Assembly: GCA_015062715.1 (NCBI GenBank)
Contig: SUUD01000059.1
Coordinates: 1-9,342 of the forward strand
DNA: 9,342 nucleotides
Direction of reading: 5' to 3'
From: Olsenella sp.
GTDB taxonomy: Bacteria; Actinomycetota; Coriobacteriia; Coriobacteriales; Atopobiaceae
Below the pieces are notes generated by a model, which saw only the letters and a program-made list of their open reading frames with translations, was not told where the DNA came from and ran no database searches. Each line of letters opens with the position of its first letter. Within the stretch, counting starts at the first letter, position 1. Shown piece after piece: positions 6,989 to 9,342 of this stretch. A program made the position numbers and the translations under genes.

Positions 6989-7186
6989 TTAGGCGCAGCA
7001 GCAGCCGGGCTCGACAAACTCGACGCGCTCGTGGAACTCGCCCTTCTTGCCCGTGTTGTAGAAGGAGACGGGGCGGTAGTAGCCCATGACGCGGGTCCAG
7101 ACCTCGCAGGGCTGACGCTCCTCGTTGGGGATCTCGATCCCGTCGATGACGACGCTGGTGCTGTTGAGCTCGTCCTTGTTGACCAT
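6989..7186 (-). CDS. Stand-alone glycyl-radical domain of class III ribonucleotide reductase
   Basis: This 65-residue protein corresponds to the extreme C-terminus of NrdD. The segment CEVWTRVMGYYRPVSFYNTG (27-46), followed by KKGEFHERV, matches the family's radical-site region, with the radical glycine inferred as Gly35 in RVMGY. The upstream catalytic gene ends after its zinc site and lacks this segment, so the two chains probably form one enzyme, in the manner of PFL and the separate YfiD/GrcA radical domain. I chose the ATG at 7186 (MVNKDELN) because a GAGGAA ribosome site precedes it. The upstream ATG at 7219 lies inside a NrdR box and has no ribosome site. The catalytic ORF's stop is 107 bp away in another frame, so simple readthrough cannot join them. 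The protein ends PGCCCA, three adjacent cysteines. Confidence 0.88.
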   Translation of the reverse strand: MVNKDELNSTSVVIDGIEIPNEERQPCEVWTRVMGYYRPVSFYNTGKKGEFHERVEFVEPGCCCA

Positions 7187-7210
7187 TTGTTCCTCGTTTC
7201 CTCTTCGGTA

Positions 7211-7226
7211 GTTCAACATATTGTGC
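7211..7226 (-). promoter_or_regulatory. NrdR box 2 (promoter-proximal to radical-domain gene)
   Basis: GCACAATATGTTGAAC matches the NrdR consensus (acaCwAtATaTwGtgt) at 11 of 16 positions, including the whole core except one base. It would cover the predicted transcription start. Its centre is 32 bp from box 1, about three helical turns, the known spacing for paired NrdR boxes. Confidence 0.75.
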
Positions 7227-7231
7227 TTGGT

Positions 7232-7261
7232 ATTCTAATCATACCCAATATGTTGTGTCTA
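7232..7261 (-). promoter_or_regulatory. Candidate sigma70-type promoter of the radical-domain/nrdG unit
   Basis: TAGACA (7261-7256) and TAGAAT (7237-7232) are separated by 18 bp, each one base from consensus. Box 1 covers the -35 and part of the spacer, and box 2 covers the likely start site near 7224. Repressor binding would therefore block it. The 7187-7293 gap is clearly AT-richer than its surroundings. Confidence 0.6.
7243..7258 (-). promoter_or_regulatory. NrdR box 1
   Basis: ACACAACATATTGGGT matches the NrdR consensus at 14 of 16 positions. NrdR is the ATP-cone, zinc-finger repressor of ribonucleotide reductase genes. The pair lies between the two halves of the reductase rather than only ahead of the first gene. 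The inner halves of the two boxes also form an inverted repeat, CAACATATTG and CAATATGTTG. Confidence 0.8.
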
Positions 7262-7293
7262 CTACTTTTTTAGATTTCCGCTATTCCCTCGTT

Positions 7294-9312
7294 CTACGCG
7301 CTCGCCTTCGCACGCTTGGCCATCGCGATCTCCTCGTCGCAGATGGGGCAGTAGGCGTGCTCGCCGGCAATGTAGCCGTGCTTGGGGCAGATCGAGAACG
7401 TGGGCGTGACCGTGATGTAGGGCAGGCGGAAGTTCTCGAGCGAGCGCTTGACCAGCTGCTTGCAGGCCTCGGCGGACGAGACGCGCTCGCCCATGTAGAG
7501 GTGCAGCACCGTGCCGCCGGTGTACTTCTTCTGCAGCTCCTCCTGCTCGGCGAGGGCCTGGAAGGGGTCGGCGGTGTAGCCCACGGGCAGCTGCGAGGAG
7601 TTGGTGTAGTAGGGCTCCTTGGGGGTGCCCGCCTGGATGATGTCGGGATAGCGCTTGAGGTCCTCGCGGGCGAAGCGGTACGTGGTGCCCTCGGCCGGCG
7701 TGGCCTCGAGGTTGTACATGTGGCCGGTCTCCTCCTGGAACTCGACCATGCGCTCGCGCACGTGGTCCAGGACGCGGATGGCCATGGCGCGGCCGTCGGG
7801 GGTGGTGATGTCGTCGGTGTCGTCGGTGAAGTTGCGGATCATCTCGTTCATGCCGTTGACGCCGATGGTCGAGAAGTGGTTGCGCAGGGTGCCCAGGTAG
7901 CGGTAGGTGTACGGGAACAGGCCCACGTCGATGAGGCGCTGGATCTCCTTGCGCTTGAGCTCGAGGGAGGTCTTGGCCAGCGTGAGCAGGTAGTCGAGCT
8001 CCTTGATGAGCCCGTCCTCGTCGCCCTTGTGCTTGTAGCCCAGGCGCGCCATGTTCATGGTGACCACGCCGATGGAGCCGGTCTGCTCGGCCGAGCCGAA
8101 CAGGCCGTTGCCGCGCTTGACCAGCTCGCGCAGGTCGAGCTGCAGGCGGCAGCACATCGAGCGGACCATGTGGGGCTCGAGGTCGGAGTTGACGAAGTTC
8201 TGGAAGTACGGCAGGCCGTACTTGGCCGTCATCTCGAAGAGCAGCTTGGCGTTGTCGGAGTCCCAGGGGAAGTCCTTGGTGATGTTGTAGGTGGGGATGG
8301 GGAACGTGAAGACGCGGCCCTTGGCGTCACCCTCGGTCATGACCTCGATGAAGGCACGGTTGATCATGTCCATCTCTTCCTGGAGGTCACCATAGGTGAA
8401 GTCGACGGGCTTGCCGCCCACCAGGGGCACCTGGTCGCGGATGTCCTCGGGGCAGGTCCAGTCGAAGGTGAGGTTGGAGAAGGGCGTCTGGGTGCCCCAG
8501 CGGCTGGGGACGTTCATGTTGTAGACGAAGCCCTGCATCTCCTGCTTGACGTCCTCGTAGGTGAGGTGGTCGACGCGCACGAAGGGCGCGAGGTAGGTGT
8601 CGGTGGACGAGAAGGCCTGGGCGCCGGCCCACTCGTTCTGCAGGGTGCCGAGGAAGTTGACCATCTGCCCCATCGCGGCGCCGAGGTGCTTCGGGGGCGC
8701 GGACTCGACCTTGTTGGGCACGCCGTTGAAGCCCTCGTTGAGCAGCGTCCTCAGGCTCCAGCCGGCGCAGTAGCCGGAGAGCATGTCGAGGTCGTGGATG
8801 TGGTAAGCGCCGGAACGGTGCGCCTCGCCGATCGCAGGCGGGTAGACGTGGGAAAGCCAGTAGTTGGCGATAACCTTGCCCGAGACGTTGAGGATGAGGC
8901 CGCCCAGGGAGTAGCCCTGGTTGGCGTTGGCGTTGACGCGCCAGTCGGCACGGGAGAGGTACTCGTTGACCGAGGAGGTCACGTCAATGTAGGTCTCGCG
9001 GTCACGACGGGTCTGGGAGCGCTTCTCGCGGTAGACGATGTAGGCGCGCGCCGTCTCGAAGTGGTTCGCGGTGATGAGGGTCTGCTCGACGATGTCCTGG
9101 ATCTCCTCGACCGTGGGCGAGGCACCCTCGAAGCGGTGGGAGATGACCTTGCAGGCCTGGCCCGAGAGGATGATGGCCTCGTCGGGACCGAACTCGCCGG
9201 TCGCGGCGCCGGCCTTCTCGATGGCCGCGGTGATCTTTGACTGGTCGAAGCTCGTGAGCGAACCATCGCGCTTGACGATGGACGTGGGATACGCGGTGAC
9301 AGGTGACGGCAT
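7294..9312 (-). CDS. nrdD: Class III ribonucleotide reductase catalytic chain lacking its glycyl-radical domain
   Basis: The enzyme reduces ribonucleoside triphosphates to deoxy forms under anaerobiosis. Residues ~10-97 form an ATP-cone (SIVKRDGSLTSFD start) for allosteric control. The catalytic barrel follows, with RSMCCRLQLDLRE at 384-396 (Cys387/388, one the probable thiyl radical site). A zinc-type site closes the chain: CPKH at 642-645 and CPIC at 655-658. The chain ends 14 residues later at 672 with no RVxGY motif; that domain is encoded separately at 7186-6989. The sequence resembles the NrdD group paired with NrdG2-type activases (TIGR02827-like, from memory). The ATG at 9312 has a strong AGGAGGGG ribosome site. 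No terminator follows, so readthrough into the radical-domain gene is possible. The promoter lies beyond the window edge. Confidence 0.93.
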   Translation of the reverse strand: MPSPVTAYPTSIVKRDGSLTSFDQSKITAAIEKAGAATGEFGPDEAIILSGQACKVISHRFEGASPTVEEIQDIVEQTLITANHFETARAYIVYREKRSQTRRDRETYIDVTSSVNEYLSRADWRVNANANQGYSLGGLILNVSGKVIANYWLSHVYPPAIGEAHRSGAYHIHDLDMLSGYCAGWSLRTLLNEGFNGVPNKVESAPPKHLGAAMGQMVNFLGTLQNEWAGAQAFSSTDTYLAPFVRVDHLTYEDVKQEMQGFVYNMNVPSRWGTQTPFSNLTFDWTCPEDIRDQVPLVGGKPVDFTYGDLQEEMDMINRAFIEVMTEGDAKGRVFTFPIPTYNITKDFPWDSDNAKLLFEMTAKYGLPYFQNFVNSDLEPHMVRSMCCRLQLDLRELVKRGNGLFGSAEQTGSIGVVTMNMARLGYKHKGDEDGLIKELDYLLTLAKTSLELKRKEIQRLIDVGLFPYTYRYLGTLRNHFSTIGVNGMNEMIRNFTDDTDDITTPDGRAMAIRVLDHVRERMVEFQEETGHMYNLEATPAEGTTYRFAREDLKRYPDIIQAGTPKEPYYTNSSQLPVGYTADPFQALAEQEELQKKYTGGTVLHLYMGERVSSAEACKQLVKRSLENFRLPYITVTPTFSICPKHGYIAGEHAYCPICDEEIAMAKRAKASA

Positions 9313-9325
9313 GACCCCTCCTCAG
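9313..9325 (-). promoter_or_regulatory. nrdD ribosome binding site
   Basis: GAGGAGGGGTC directly precedes the ATG at 9312. It is a strong site and fixes this start. The remaining bases to the window edge show no further feature. Confidence 0.75.
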
Positions 9326-9342
9326 CTACGGTTGGCCACCCA

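Noticed and set aside
7187..7296. Programmed frameshift, stop readthrough, or intron joining the two NrdD parts
   Set aside because: The parts are 107 bp apart in different frames, with a promoter, NrdR boxes and ribosome site between them. The gap is far too short for a self-splicing intron.
7255..9240. 661-codon plus-strand open frame opposite nrdD
   Set aside because: The composition is typical of an antisense shadow and no motif is recognisable. nrdD on the other strand is certain.

Overview
The window looks chromosomal and comes from a high-GC anaerobic actinobacterium. The closest fit is a coriobacterium of the Olsenella/Atopobium/Collinsella type, inferred from protein character, GC-rich coding and a class III ribonucleotide reductase. 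No rRNA or other phylogenetic marker is present, so this placement is an inference. Every housekeeping gene lies on the minus strand. The only convincing plus-strand gene is a transposase.

Read in the direction of transcription (high to low coordinates), the layout has three parts. (1) 9312-6251 is an anaerobic dNTP-synthesis cluster: nrdD catalytic chain (ATP-cone, catalytic barrel, zinc site), a separate 65-residue protein carrying the glycyl-radical domain, and nrdG, the radical-SAM activase. The catalytic chain lacks the radical glycine motif, so the enzyme appears split into two polypeptides. A well-formed pair of NrdR boxes over a candidate promoter sits between the two halves. (2) 6120-2806 holds argG and argH, the last two steps of arginine synthesis. 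Upstream of argG lies what looks like a complete ribosome-mediated attenuator: a 30-codon leader ORF with seven arginine codons and a strong ribosome binding site, three mutually exclusive pairings, and an intrinsic terminator. argH carries an unusual charged C-terminal tail of about 95 residues. (3) 2807-1761 is a single-gene mobile element, a REP-associated (Y1/IS200-like) tyrosine transposase between perfect 54-bp inverted repeats. It fits exactly between argH (whose stop codon shares two bases with the element) and purB (ATG 17 bp from the element). purB and a small TSCPD-domain protein complete the window.

The strongest candidates for something undescribed are the split class III reductase with an internal NrdR-controlled promoter and the arginine leader-peptide attenuator of argGH. 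Both were read directly from sequence, and neither could be checked here against databases or by folding software.
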